From Candidatus Nitrosocosmicus franklandus (GTDB lineage Archaea; Thermoproteota; Nitrososphaeria; Nitrososphaerales; Nitrososphaeraceae), in assembly GCF_900696045.1 (NCBI RefSeq), contig NZ_LR216287.1, forward strand, positions 682,001 to 746,000: a stretch of 64,000 nt of DNA. Direction: 5' to 3'. A model generated the notes under the pieces. It worked only from the letters and a program-made list of their open reading frames with translations, was not told the origin of the DNA and made no database searches. Positions 1 through 7,413 of this stretch are shown one piece after another; positions within the stretch are counted from its first letter, which is position 1, and the number at the start of each line of letters is the position of its first letter. The translations under genes were made by a program, and so were the position numbers.

Positions 1-404
1 ATAACCATAACTGAACCCTTCTTGCTAGCTTTTAGCAGAGATTCAAAATTGCCATCTAGATCAGTGATAACAAAATCAGGTATAATTTCCAAGTCCAAAA
101 TCAATTCCGAAGCACCATCTGCGACCATGACTACTAGATTTGTTTCTTTTGATTGGTTATTTTTGGGACTAAACTTTTGATAAACATCGAGAATAAATTG
201 TTGAATTTGTTTATCTTCAATACTTGGACCAGCACCTATTGCCATAACTTTGCTTTGACAAATCTTACTAAAATAGTGTAGATTCGTGTTAATATTACCC
301 AAATGTTGTGAGAGATAAATACTACTCAGAAAATCTTTGTCTATTCGCAGATCTAAATATTTTGCAATAATTTGGTAATGACGATACCAATAACTAAATC
401 TCAA
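1..404 (-). CDS. MptE-like 6-hydroxymethylpterin diphosphokinase (DUF115), partial
   Basis: The 3' end runs off the left edge of the window. The visible N-terminal part contains MAIGAGPSIED and then VADGASELILDLEIIPDFV followed by ITDLDG, which are hallmarks of the archaeal DUF115/MptE family. MptE diphosphorylates 6-hydroxymethyl-7,8-dihydropterin in tetrahydromethanopterin-type cofactor synthesis. No ATG fits: in-frame stops lie upstream, and a TTG at 402-404 gives an N-terminus (LRFSYWYRHYQIIAKYL) suited to the family's helical start. The family call comes from motifs; the start codon is inferred. It is divergent from the CoA-binding gene, with a spacer of about 120 bases. Confidence 0.72.
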   Translation of the reverse strand, partial: MRFSYWYRHYQIIAKYLDLRIDKDFLSSIYLSQHLGNINTNLHYFSKICQSKVMAIGAGPSIEDKQIQQFILDVYQKFSPKNNQSKETNLVVMVADGASELILDLEIIPDFVITDLDGNFESLLKASKKGSVMV

Positions 405-523
405 GAGGCTATGTTGAAAGCAAGAAAGTAGTATATATTTTCTCTTTCTAGTTACCTTTCTTCATAACTACCAATATTTTAAGAAAGTATTAACTACAAG
501 ATAGAGTAAGATTAATTCAGGTT

Positions 524-943
524 ATGGAAGAAATGGATAATACACCAGATAATCGACTCAAAGAAATTTACAAATTAAAGAACATAGCTGTAGTAGGAAT
601 GTCTCCCACAGAAGGCAAGCCTGCCAATTATGTTCCAAAATACTTAATCGAAAAAGGATACAAAGTTATTCCTGTCAATCCAGTATATGATAGTGTATTA
701 GGATTAAAATCATATCCTAAAGTGTCTGAAATCCCTGATCCTGTAGACATTGTAGACATTTTTAGAAAATCAGAAGATATTCCCCCAATTGCTAAAGACG
801 CGGTCAAGAAAAAAGGAATTAAAGTTTTTTGGATGCAGTTGGGCATTTATAACTCAGAAGCAAAGGAAATTGCAGAGAGAAATGGTATGGAAGTTGTCTA
901 TAATAGATGTATGTTGAGAGAACATCAAAGACTATTACTATAA
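524..943 (+). CDS. CoA-binding domain protein (YccU-like)
   Basis: This is a 139-residue single-domain Rossmann protein. It has the family opening KNIAVVGMSPTEGKPANYV, the middle GYKVIPVNP, the DIVDIFRKSEDIP strand-turn, and KVFWMQLGIYN near the end, closing with NRCMLREHQRL. These are the standard landmarks of the CoA_binding_2 family, whose members bind CoA and resemble the N-terminal part of succinyl-CoA synthetase alpha; their cellular role is not settled. The length is normal. ATG at 524 or at 533 (MDNTPDN) could start it. It stands alone, with about 95 bases before the DUF373 gene. Confidence 0.85.
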   Translation: MEEMDNTPDNRLKEIYKLKNIAVVGMSPTEGKPANYVPKYLIEKGYKVIPVNPVYDSVLGLKSYPKVSEIPDPVDIVDIFRKSEDIPPIAKDAVKKKGIKVFWMQLGIYNSEAKEIAERNGMEVVYNRCMLREHQRLLL

Positions 944-1037
944 AAAAGAATAAAACAGAGAAGATGAATTTATTGGGAGAATTTGTAAATTAAGCAACTT
1001 AATTAAATAGGAGAACTTCATATTTATTGAAACACTA

Positions 1038-2225
1038 ATGCCTAATTGGAGTCAGCTTGACAACAAAGTCGATTTACGAAAGAATAAAAATTACGACAAT
1101 TTGGGTCGATTTCAAAATTTTACAAAAGTCATCGTTATCTGTATAGATCGTGATGATGATATAGGCATCAAAGGTGGAATAGAAACCCCCATCATAGGAA
1201 AAGAAGCTTGCATAAACGCAGGGACACGCCTGGCGATAGAAGATCCAGAAGATTCGGATTGTAATGCGATCTTTGGAGCAGTAAAGTCTTATGACGAATT
1301 TAAAATGAAGGGATACGATGTCGAGATAGCTTTAGTTGCAGGTAAGTATAATCGAGGTATTGAAGGAGATATAAAAATTGCACAGGAAATTGACAAAGTC
1401 TTAGAAGCATATGCAGCAGATGGAGCAGTAGTGATATCAGACGGAGAAGATGATGAAACGGCCATTCCACTAATTCAAGGAAGAGTTCCAATCATATCAA
1501 TTCAAAGAATCATCGTACGGCAAAGTCGGAGTGTAGAATATTCCTACGCTGTACTAGCACGATACATAAAGATTCTTTTTTATGACCCCAGATATTCAAA
1601 ATTTTTTTTAGGCCTACCTGGAGCGCTGTTGGTTACAAGTGGATTATCAATTATATTTGGTTTTTCTAGAGAAGCATTTGCGCTAGGCATTAGTATTCTA
1701 GGGGCAGCATTCATATTGAGAGCATTTGATATCGATAAATCTCTTTCAACGTTGTCAAAGCCAAGCCCTTCCGCATTCATAAGGGTATTTTCGTACTTTG
1801 CAGGAACTATGATCATAATTGCATCAATTCTAAATGGAATCTCCCATATTCCTCCAGAAATCATCGAATCAAACAAAGAAATAACTTCTTTAATAACAAA
1901 CAAGATTGTTTTAAGCAATTTTGCCAACGGTACTATTACATTGCTCTGGATTGGAATTGCCACGATCTTTGCAGGAGTATTATTAAGCAATTGGTTTAAG
2001 GGTAGTATAAAGATAATATACGATATTTTGAGACTGGTAGTATTAGGATTATTTTACATCCCTATGCTACAGTTAACTTCATTGATCACAGAGCGTGGCA
2101 ACCCTTTTAATTTAATCTCATCGTTATTGATAGGTTTAGCAATAACCTTGATAGCAGCGACCTTTCTATTCCAATACTTTAGAAACAGAAAGGGAGGAGA
2201 GGCATTAAAACATGATGACCAGTAA
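1038..2225 (+). CDS. DUF373 family archaeal membrane protein
   Basis: This 395-residue protein begins with a soluble domain of about 170 residues containing VIVICIDRDDDIGIKGGIETPIIG, then ADGAVVISDGEDDETAIPLI and IQRIIVRQSRSVE. These are the characteristic motifs of DUF373, a family almost confined to archaea. Residues from about 185 to 385 are hydrophobic and hold roughly five to six membrane spans. No biochemical function is known to me; the acidic clusters suggest a metal or nucleotide site, but that is inference. It lies 41 bases upstream of the cis-prenyltransferase and may share its transcript. Confidence 0.85.
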   Translation: MPNWSQLDNKVDLRKNKNYDNLGRFQNFTKVIVICIDRDDDIGIKGGIETPIIGKEACINAGTRLAIEDPEDSDCNAIFGAVKSYDEFKMKGYDVEIALVAGKYNRGIEGDIKIAQEIDKVLEAYAADGAVVISDGEDDETAIPLIQGRVPIISIQRIIVRQSRSVEYSYAVLARYIKILFYDPRYSKFFLGLPGALLVTSGLSIIFGFSREAFALGISILGAAFILRAFDIDKSLSTLSKPSPSAFIRVFSYFAGTMIIIASILNGISHIPPEIIESNKEITSLITNKIVLSNFANGTITLLWIGIATIFAGVLLSNWFKGSIKIIYDILRLVVLGLFYIPMLQLTSLITERGNPFNLISSLLIGLAITLIAATFLFQYFRNRKGGEALKHDDQ

Positions 2226-2266
2226 GATATATTAAAACATTGAAGAGGCTATAAGTTATTCCCCCA

Positions 2267-3076
2267 ATGCCTTTAACGGACAAACTTCTAAAATTCCTGT
2301 ACGCAGCTTCAAGGCAGAATTTGATATATAGCATATATGAAAAACACCTAATGAAGGAAATCACCCAATTTCCTTTCCCACAGCATATTGGAATTATACT
2401 GGATGGAAACAGACGCTGGTCAAGAATCAAAGACATGGATAAAGTTATTGGTCATCAGATGGGTGCAGATATCGCTGAGGAGATGCTGAATTGGATTTAT
2501 GACTTGGGTATAAAGATCACAACCGTCTATGTGTTATCTAATGAAAATCTTGGTCGCGATCCCAATGAGTTGGAAAATATCTATTCATTGCTGGAAGAGA
2601 AATTAGAGAGCTTGTATAACGACAATCGTATACATAAAAAACGGATACGCATAAAATCGATAGGAGAATTCAATAAGATACCTGAAAATTTGCAGAAAAT
2701 ACTAAGGAAATTGGAAGACAGGACAGAAAAGTATGATAATATGTACCTAAACATTGCAATCGCTTATGGAGGACAAAGAGAATTGATCGATGCTATTAGA
2801 AAAATCGCTACCAGTGTTAAGGAGGAAAAAATCAAAGTTGAAGATATCGATGAGAAAGTAATTGAAGCCAATTTGTACACATCACACTTACCTCAGGCAG
2901 AGCCTGATCTAATACTAAGGACATCTGGAGAGAAGCGATTAAGTGGTTTCTTGTTATGGCAAAGCGCTTACAGCGAGCTTGTATTTGTAGACATATTTTG
3001 GCCTGAATTTAGAAAAATCGATCTGATGCGGGCAATTAGAACATTTCAGAAAAGGGCAAGAAGGTACGGAAAATAA
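2267..3076 (+). CDS. uppS: Cis-prenyltransferase (UppS/DHDDS family)
   Basis: The protein has 269 residues, a normal family length. It contains the catalytic signature HIGIILDGNRRWSR at about residues 40-53, with the essential Asp at about 46. Near the C-terminus it has LILRTSGEKRLSGFLLWQ, followed by YSELVFVDIFWPEF, the pyrophosphate-binding Arg/Ser/Glu region. The enzyme adds isoprene units in cis to make long polyprenyl diphosphates. In archaea these supply the dolichol-type lipid carriers for surface glycans and N-glycosylation. The first roughly 35 residues precede the core and are helical. It is probably cotranscribed with DUF373 upstream. Confidence 0.9.
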   Translation: MPLTDKLLKFLYAASRQNLIYSIYEKHLMKEITQFPFPQHIGIILDGNRRWSRIKDMDKVIGHQMGADIAEEMLNWIYDLGIKITTVYVLSNENLGRDPNELENIYSLLEEKLESLYNDNRIHKKRIRIKSIGEFNKIPENLQKILRKLEDRTEKYDNMYLNIAIAYGGQRELIDAIRKIATSVKEEKIKVEDIDEKVIEANLYTSHLPQAEPDLILRTSGEKRLSGFLLWQSAYSELVFVDIFWPEFRKIDLMRAIRTFQKRARRYGK

Positions 3077-3113
3077 ATTTAGATTTATAAAGTCATTAAA
3101 TTATTATGGGATT

Positions 3114-3254
3114 ATGCCTCAGCACGGCGAAATTGACAAGCGTACTAATCAAATTTATTGCGGTTATTGGATGAATCTGGATGAATGGGAAGAGATACAC
3201 AAATATTCACCAGATGCAGAGGAATTCGTAGAAACAAAAGAAGTAAGTGACTAA
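3114..3254 (+). CDS. Small hypothetical protein, 46 aa
   Basis: This short gene lies 37 bases after the cis-prenyltransferase, in the same direction. It starts at ATG 3114 and stops at 3252-3254. The product is acidic, with the segments DKRTNQIYCGYWMNLDEWEEI and YSPDAEEFVE, and its composition (Trp, Tyr, one Cys, balanced charge) looks like real protein. I do not recognise a family. Its place in a same-strand run between uppS and a Nudix gene supports its being translated, but its small size keeps confidence moderate. Confidence 0.5.
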   Translation: MPQHGEIDKRTNQIYCGYWMNLDEWEEIHKYSPDAEEFVETKEVSD

Positions 3255-3336
3255 AGGTGTTGATTTGATATATACATACCTGAACAAGCTGATCCCTTTA
3301 TTCAAGAACATATTTTTATAATCGTTAATTTTATTC

Positions 3337-3771
3337 ATGGCAATGTATGATGAAATTTCTGCCGGCGCTGTCTTGTATCTAAAGGAAGAGGGCCCAGAGA
3401 TAAAATACTTGATACTTAATTACAGTTATGGTCACTGGGACTTTCCAAAAGGAAATATCGAAGCAGGAGAAACTGAGCTTGAGACTGTTTTTCGAGAAGT
3501 ATCTGAAGAAACCGGAATAAAAGATATTCAAATTATAGAAGGATTCCGTCAGCAAATTGAATACAAGTATCGAAAGAAATCAAAATTAGTTAACAAGGCA
3601 GTAATCTACTATTTGGCAGAGACTAAATCAAGGCAAGTAGTATTGTCTTTTGAGCATAATGACTTTGGGTGGTTTTCCTTTGAACATGCTCTAATGAAAC
3701 TTTCGTTTGAAAACAGTAGGAAAGTATTACGAAATGCCAATAATGTGCTTACTTGTCTATACTCAAACTAG
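3337..3771 (+). CDS. Nudix hydrolase, diadenosine tetraphosphatase-like
   Basis: A 144-residue protein. The Nudix box reads GNIEAGETELETVFREVSEETGI, matching GX5EX7REUXEEXGU with every catalytic Glu kept. It is preceded by SAGAVLYLKEEGPEIKYLIL and YGHWDFPKG, typical of the Ap4A hydrolase (MutT/APAH) branch, which removes dinucleoside polyphosphates. The substrate is inferred from that pattern; other NDP-X compounds are possible. The start is ATG 3337, with ATG 3343 (MYDEIS) an alternative. It converges with the nuclease gene at 3786-4400, only 14 bases apart. Confidence 0.85.
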   Translation: MAMYDEISAGAVLYLKEEGPEIKYLILNYSYGHWDFPKGNIEAGETELETVFREVSEETGIKDIQIIEGFRQQIEYKYRKKSKLVNKAVIYYLAETKSRQVVLSFEHNDFGWFSFEHALMKLSFENSRKVLRNANNVLTCLYSN

Positions 3772-3785
3772 GAGAAATATGTAAT

Positions 3786-4400
3786 TCAGATTACAAAGAA
3801 CTCGTGATTATAAGTGTCAAAATCTAACAAGAAAGAATTAAAATTTTGAATTGGAACGATTGGAACTCCTTGAATGTTTTGAAACTCAGATTTAAGAAAC
3901 GTGACTATAATAGGATATAGACTTTGTACTCCAAGAATTTCTTTCCTCTCTCCAAGTCTTACGCTACGGTCCTTCTGTTTTATGACAACTTCCTGGAGCG
4001 AGGAAAAGGATGTATTCTTCCAATGTTTACAATCAATTACTAACGCAATCTTTGATTTTATTGCTATAATGTCTATCTGTCTAGTAGGATTCCTTATTCT
4101 ATAATTAAAATATACGACATAATCATGGAATTTCAAAATTTCAGAGGAAAGTATTTCAAAATCTTTCCAACTTAGTATCTTGCAAATTTCAAACACATCA
4201 GCACCGCAACTCAATGCGGCAATTCCCAAAGAAATTTTATTCGAAGAAGTGTTTTCAACAAAATTATTCTTAACGATTACCCCTTTAGATAAAAAAAGAT
4301 TATGGATTTCAGGATCTGTATCCTTGTTTATCTCTACCCCTGCAGGTGATGAACTCAGTTCACGTAGTATATGCACTAAGAAATTGGGATTTCTTATCAA
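3786..4400 (-). CDS. Predicted PD-(D/E)XK nuclease (Mrr/RecB-like)
   Basis: A 204-residue protein. Its second half holds a nuclease-type core: WKDFEILSSEIL (helix with the first Glu), RQIDIIAIK (catalytic Asp), ALVIDCKHWK (D-x-K variant), and a following helix with VIKQKDRSVRL. This order is typical of restriction-endonuclease-like enzymes of the Mrr_cat or archaeal Holliday-junction type. The first roughly 80 residues are helical and look like a winged-helix or targeting region (ILRELSSSPAGVEIN). No methyltransferase or restriction partner lies nearby, so a repair role is as likely as defence. It lies 24 bases after the downstream cupredoxin gene, on the same strand. Confidence 0.65.
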   Translation of the reverse strand: MIRNPNFLVHILRELSSSPAGVEINKDTDPEIHNLFLSKGVIVKNNFVENTSSNKISLGIAALSCGADVFEICKILSWKDFEILSSEILKFHDYVVYFNYRIRNPTRQIDIIAIKSKIALVIDCKHWKNTSFSSLQEVVIKQKDRSVRLGERKEILGVQSLYPIIVTFLKSEFQNIQGVPIVPIQNFNSFLLDFDTYNHEFFVI

Positions 4401-4424
4401 TAACCTAGAATGGAAATTCAGTGG

Positions 4425-4832
4425 TTAGGAAACTATGACTGTTCCGACCATTGCTGGATGTAATGTACAAAAGTATGGATACTCTCCTGCAGCATCAAAT
4501 GTATGTTCAAAAGTCTTGCCTTGGCCTGTAAGAGCAGTAGGTCCAGCCAAACCTGAATCAAATAGTTGACCTGCGTCTGGTGCACCTATACTTCCAGAAG
4601 TTACTGTATGAAATGCTGTATCATCATTTGTCCATACGACTGTTTGACCGACTGTGATTTCAATTGGATTTGGACTATAAGCGGTATCAGTAAGGGTAGA
4701 GGCTCCTGGAACTATGGATGCTTGCACCTTATCACCTTGAGCAAAAACACTATTCTCTGCGCTAGCTCCAATGGCTATTACACCAAAAATCGCAAGTAGA
4801 CTCGCTGTAAGATAAATTGTTTTACTTACCAT
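4425..4832 (-). CDS. Cupredoxin, plastocyanin-like (copy 1)
   Basis: A 135-residue secreted blue-copper protein. The signal peptide (MVSKTIYLTASLLAIFGVIAIG) ends near AENSVFAQ. The type-1 copper ligands are visible: His in DDTAFHTVTSG, then Cys, His and Met in YPYFCTLHPAMVG. Such proteins carry single electrons outside the membrane, and ammonia-oxidising archaea use many in place of cytochrome c. It is a tandem paralogue of the gene at 5130-5537. Long segments are identical even in DNA, and the differences sit in short blocks. A shared TATA-like element lies about 28 bases upstream, suggesting a leaderless transcript. Confidence 0.9.
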   Translation of the reverse strand: MVSKTIYLTASLLAIFGVIAIGASAENSVFAQGDKVQASIVPGASTLTDTAYSPNPIEITVGQTVVWTNDDTAFHTVTSGSIGAPDAGQLFDSGLAGPTALTGQGKTFEHTFDAAGEYPYFCTLHPAMVGTVIVS

Positions 4833-4859
4833 ATCTTACACAATAGTTTGATTAAACAG

Positions 4860-4870
4860 TAATAAATACC
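4860..4870 (-). promoter_or_regulatory. TATA-like promoter element of cupredoxin copy 1
   Basis: On the minus strand this reads GGTATTTATTA, 28-38 bases before the ATG. The same 11 bases stand at almost the same distance before the second cupredoxin gene, although the surrounding spacer differs. Position and sequence fit an archaeal TATA box with a leaderless transcript. Confidence 0.55.
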
Positions 4871-5129
4871 ATTTCTAGCATGTAGAATCTAAATTCGGAG
4901 TATGTGAAAATGTACTCAAGTGGAGGAGATCTTTGATACCATGATTTACAAATTTAGCAACCTTGTCTACGCCCAAAGTCTCGGCAAATTAACATTCCAG
5001 TCACTCGAAGATAAAAAATAGGCTTATTTGTATTGCCAGAATAAGACGTGACTAAAATATCTCAAATAGAATAACTCTAAGTTTGAGTCTTTAATTCTTA
5101 CAGAATTTTTAAAGGAAAAAAATAAGAGA

Positions 5130-5537
5130 TTATGTTACGATTATCTTGCCCACCATTGCAGGATGCAATGTACAGTGATAATCGATTTCGCCTGCAGCAT
5201 CAAATGTATGTTCAAAAGTCTTGCCTTGGCCTGTAAGAGCAGTAGGTCCAGCCAAACCTGAATCAAATAGTTGACCTGCGTCAGCAGCGCCAAATTTTCC
5301 AGAAGTTACTGTATGAAATGCTGTATCATCATTTGTCCATACGACTGTTTGACCAACTTTTACCTGAATAGGGTTTGGATCAACGGCTGTATCAGTAAGG
5401 GTAGAGGCTCCTGGAACTATGGATGCTTGCACCTTATCACCTTGAGCAAAAACACTATTCTCTGCGCTAGCTCCAATGGCTATTACACCAAAAATCGCAA
5501 GTAGACTCGCTGTAAGATAAATTGTTTTACTTACCAT
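5130..5537 (-). CDS. Cupredoxin, plastocyanin-like (copy 2)
   Basis: A 135-residue twin of the protein at 4425-4832. The signal peptide and residues 1-51 are identical, and the same copper ligands are present (FHTVTSG; YHCTLHPAM). The replacements are clustered: VDPNPIQVKVGQ against YSPNPIEITVGQ, KFGAAD against SIGAPD, EIDYHC against EYPYFC, and KIIVT against TVIVS. The change beside the copper Cys could shift redox potential or partner choice. The gene precedes copy 1 in the direction of transcription but has its own promoter element. Confidence 0.9.
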   Translation of the reverse strand: MVSKTIYLTASLLAIFGVIAIGASAENSVFAQGDKVQASIVPGASTLTDTAVDPNPIQVKVGQTVVWTNDDTAFHTVTSGKFGAADAGQLFDSGLAGPTALTGQGKTFEHTFDAAGEIDYHCTLHPAMVGKIIVT

Positions 5538-5565
5538 GCTAATCGTATAAGAATAATTTTCACTC

Positions 5566-5576
5566 TAATAAATACC
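5566..5576 (-). promoter_or_regulatory. TATA-like promoter element of cupredoxin copy 2
   Basis: GGTATTTATTA on the minus strand, 29-39 bases before the ATG, is identical to the element before copy 1. Its conservation within otherwise different spacers supports a functional TATA box. Confidence 0.55.
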
Positions 5577-5662
5577 ATAAGATTTTTTCTTTAGAAAAAT
5601 CTAGAATAATATGTGTTAAAATATTTTTATTCAATGGTTACAAGTATTCACAAAGACTTGAA

Positions 5663-6460
5663 GTGAATGACCTTATCTCCTTAGTTTGGGAAATGAAAAG
5701 TACCACGATTACAGAAGAAGAAAAAAGAATAATATACAGTATTTTGAATAACGAAGAAAAGAAATCAACCTTCAAGTATGAAAAAATAAGGAAATTCTTT
5801 AATATTTTTAAAAAAAATAAACTTCAGATTGAAGAATCAAAGGCTTCATATGATTTTACCGGTTTGCTAGACAAAGGTTTAATTGAATTAGAAGTACCGC
5901 CGGGCTCGCCGAGTCAAGATACCGATAACAAGCAAAATCAGCCCGGCAAAAACTACAAGTTAACAAATAAAGGTTTGCTTCATATTTTTAATGGCAAATT
6001 CATTTACTCACCAAGTCTTCTAGTAAAATACCATAATGAAATAGTTCTAAGTAACTCGTTGTACAAGTATTTTGAGCTAAAGACTATTAGATCATCTTCA
6101 GCCAAATTTTTCGTATTAATCAGTGAATATCTTTATGATATTGCAAGCTATTTGCTTGGATATCGTCATTCAACTACTATGCCATTTACAATTGAGATTC
6201 AAAAAGATATAGAACATAACTTGAACTTGATAGCATTATATTTAGGATTTAAAATAGCAATACAATATAAGGAATCGAATTTAATATCATCAACTATTGA
6301 TAACCCAAATGACAAGGCCGTATTAGCAATTTTTGATATGGAGATGTCCATGAAAAAGAAACTATCAAGAGATCCAAAATTACTCGATCTAATAGCGAAC
6401 GTATTTGATGAGCTTAGCAAAGGACGTGAAGAGCTCTTGAGTTTGAGCAGGGTTAACTGA
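5663..6460 (+). CDS. Hypothetical protein, 265 aa
   Basis: I do not recognise this protein. It starts with GTG at 5663. The first roughly 115 residues (TITEEEKRIIYSILNNEEKK; YDFTGLLDKGLIELEVPP; YKLTNKGLLHIFNGKF) have the helix-turn-sheet rhythm of a winged-helix domain, with a Pro/Gln/Asp-rich loop. The rest is mainly helical and without membrane spans (FFVLISEYLYDIASYLLGY; DIEHNLNLIALYLGF). A transcription-related role is possible but not shown. It is divergent from the cupredoxin pair, with a 125-base spacer. Confidence 0.7.
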   Translation: MNDLISLVWEMKSTTITEEEKRIIYSILNNEEKKSTFKYEKIRKFFNIFKKNKLQIEESKASYDFTGLLDKGLIELEVPPGSPSQDTDNKQNQPGKNYKLTNKGLLHIFNGKFIYSPSLLVKYHNEIVLSNSLYKYFELKTIRSSSAKFFVLISEYLYDIASYLLGYRHSTTMPFTIEIQKDIEHNLNLIALYLGFKIAIQYKESNLISSTIDNPNDKAVLAIFDMEMSMKKKLSRDPKLLDLIANVFDELSKGREELLSLSRVN

Positions 6461-6562
6461 AGATACTCACCGAATTAAAATTGATGGAAAAAATCGATAT
6501 TGTTAATAAAAGCGCGCAGAGCATATTTTTAGAATCCAAAGACAAAATATAATAAGCATAGG

Positions 6563-6829
6563 ATGCGTCAAGTTAATTTAGCAATGTCAAAAACATGTCT
6601 GAGATGTACTAAAGAATTTGATGAAAGTACAGTAGAAGATCCCTCTTCTCAGAAATATCCATCTTGTCCAGAGTGTTGGAAAGAGTGGACTACATATGCA
6701 GTAATGGTTATGAATGAAATGAGACTAGACATGTCTCTCCCAGAACACAGGAAAGCACTTAAAAAGTACGAGAAAGGATTTTTTGAGAAAACCATAGGAG
6801 AAATTGAAAAGAACCCCGAGAACAAATAA
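6563..6829 (+). CDS. YggX-like Fe(2+)-trafficking protein with an added zinc ribbon
   Basis: An 88-residue protein. The C-terminal half (WKEWTTYAVMVMNEMRLDM, then SLPEHRKALKKYEKGFF) lines up with bacterial Fe(2+)-trafficking protein YggX, whose core has W..W, then MLINEKRL, then PEHRK. The N-terminal half adds CLRCTKEF and CPECWKEW, two CxxC pairs that should bind zinc or iron; bacterial YggX has only a single N-terminal Cys. YggX-type proteins protect iron-sulfur clusters and handle labile iron. The likely start is ATG 6584 (MSKTCLRC) rather than 6563. The family match is from memory of motifs. Confidence 0.7.
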   Translation: MRQVNLAMSKTCLRCTKEFDESTVEDPSSQKYPSCPECWKEWTTYAVMVMNEMRLDMSLPEHRKALKKYEKGFFEKTIGEIEKNPENK

Positions 6830-6837
6830 TAGAAGGG

Positions 6838-7320
6838 TTAGTAAGTTTTAGTACCTTCCTCTATTATTATTGGAGGTATAACATTTATGAAAAGGTGTGG
6901 GTTAGGCACATTAAAGACTACTTCGAAGAAACAATGAAGGAGTCTAATTTTCTTCGTTTTTGGAAAGGAAATCAAGATCTTAGATAGTGAGTTTAGAAAG
7001 TCTTGATTGAAATTTTTCACCAAGTCAGGGTTTAAAGAAATTTCTAAAAGGTATTGGTAAAATATTGAGTTAATTTGGTCGGATCTCAGTTCAGATAATG
7101 AATCGAACCATGACTCAACTAGTTTTAGCAAAGATTGATTATTTATTTTACCATAGTTAGCCAAGATATCTTTAATTATAGTTTTTTTTTCGTCACAGTC
7201 AAACAACAAGAATTCATTTAATCTATTTTTGACTATTTGATTGCGTAATCCAGTAGGTAAATTAGACAATATATTCAAAATATTCTCCACAAAGGTAGAG
7301 GTTTGAATTTCTTTTGCCAC
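6838..7320 (-). CDS. Hypothetical helical protein, 160 aa
   Basis: I do not recognise this protein. It is rich in Leu, Ile, Asn and Lys and predicted to be almost all helix (FVENILNILSNLPTGLRNQI; LLKLVESWFDSLSEL; FLNSLSKILISF), resembling HEAT-like or other helical scaffold proteins. No membrane span or metal motif is seen. It converges with the YggX-like gene (8 bases apart) and diverges from purA with a 93-base promoter region. Confidence 0.65.
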   Translation of the reverse strand: MAKEIQTSTFVENILNILSNLPTGLRNQIVKNRLNEFLLFDCDEKKTIIKDILANYGKINNQSLLKLVESWFDSLSELRSDQINSIFYQYLLEISLNPDLVKNFNQDFLNSLSKILISFPKTKKIRLLHCFFEVVFNVPNPHLFINVIPPIIIEEGTKTY

Positions 7321-7380
7321 GACAAAATTGGATATATCTTCAATATTTCATCCTTTCTTACATATATTGAACTATTAAGA

Positions 7381-7389
7381 ATAAATAAT
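7381..7389 (+). promoter_or_regulatory. TATA-like element of purA
   Basis: ATAAATAAT lies 25-33 bases before the purA ATG. This is the spacing expected for an archaeal TATA box with a leaderless transcript, and supports ATG 7414 as the start. Confidence 0.4.
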
Positions 7390-7413
7390 CATTAACGGTT
7401 CTTTAACTGATAT

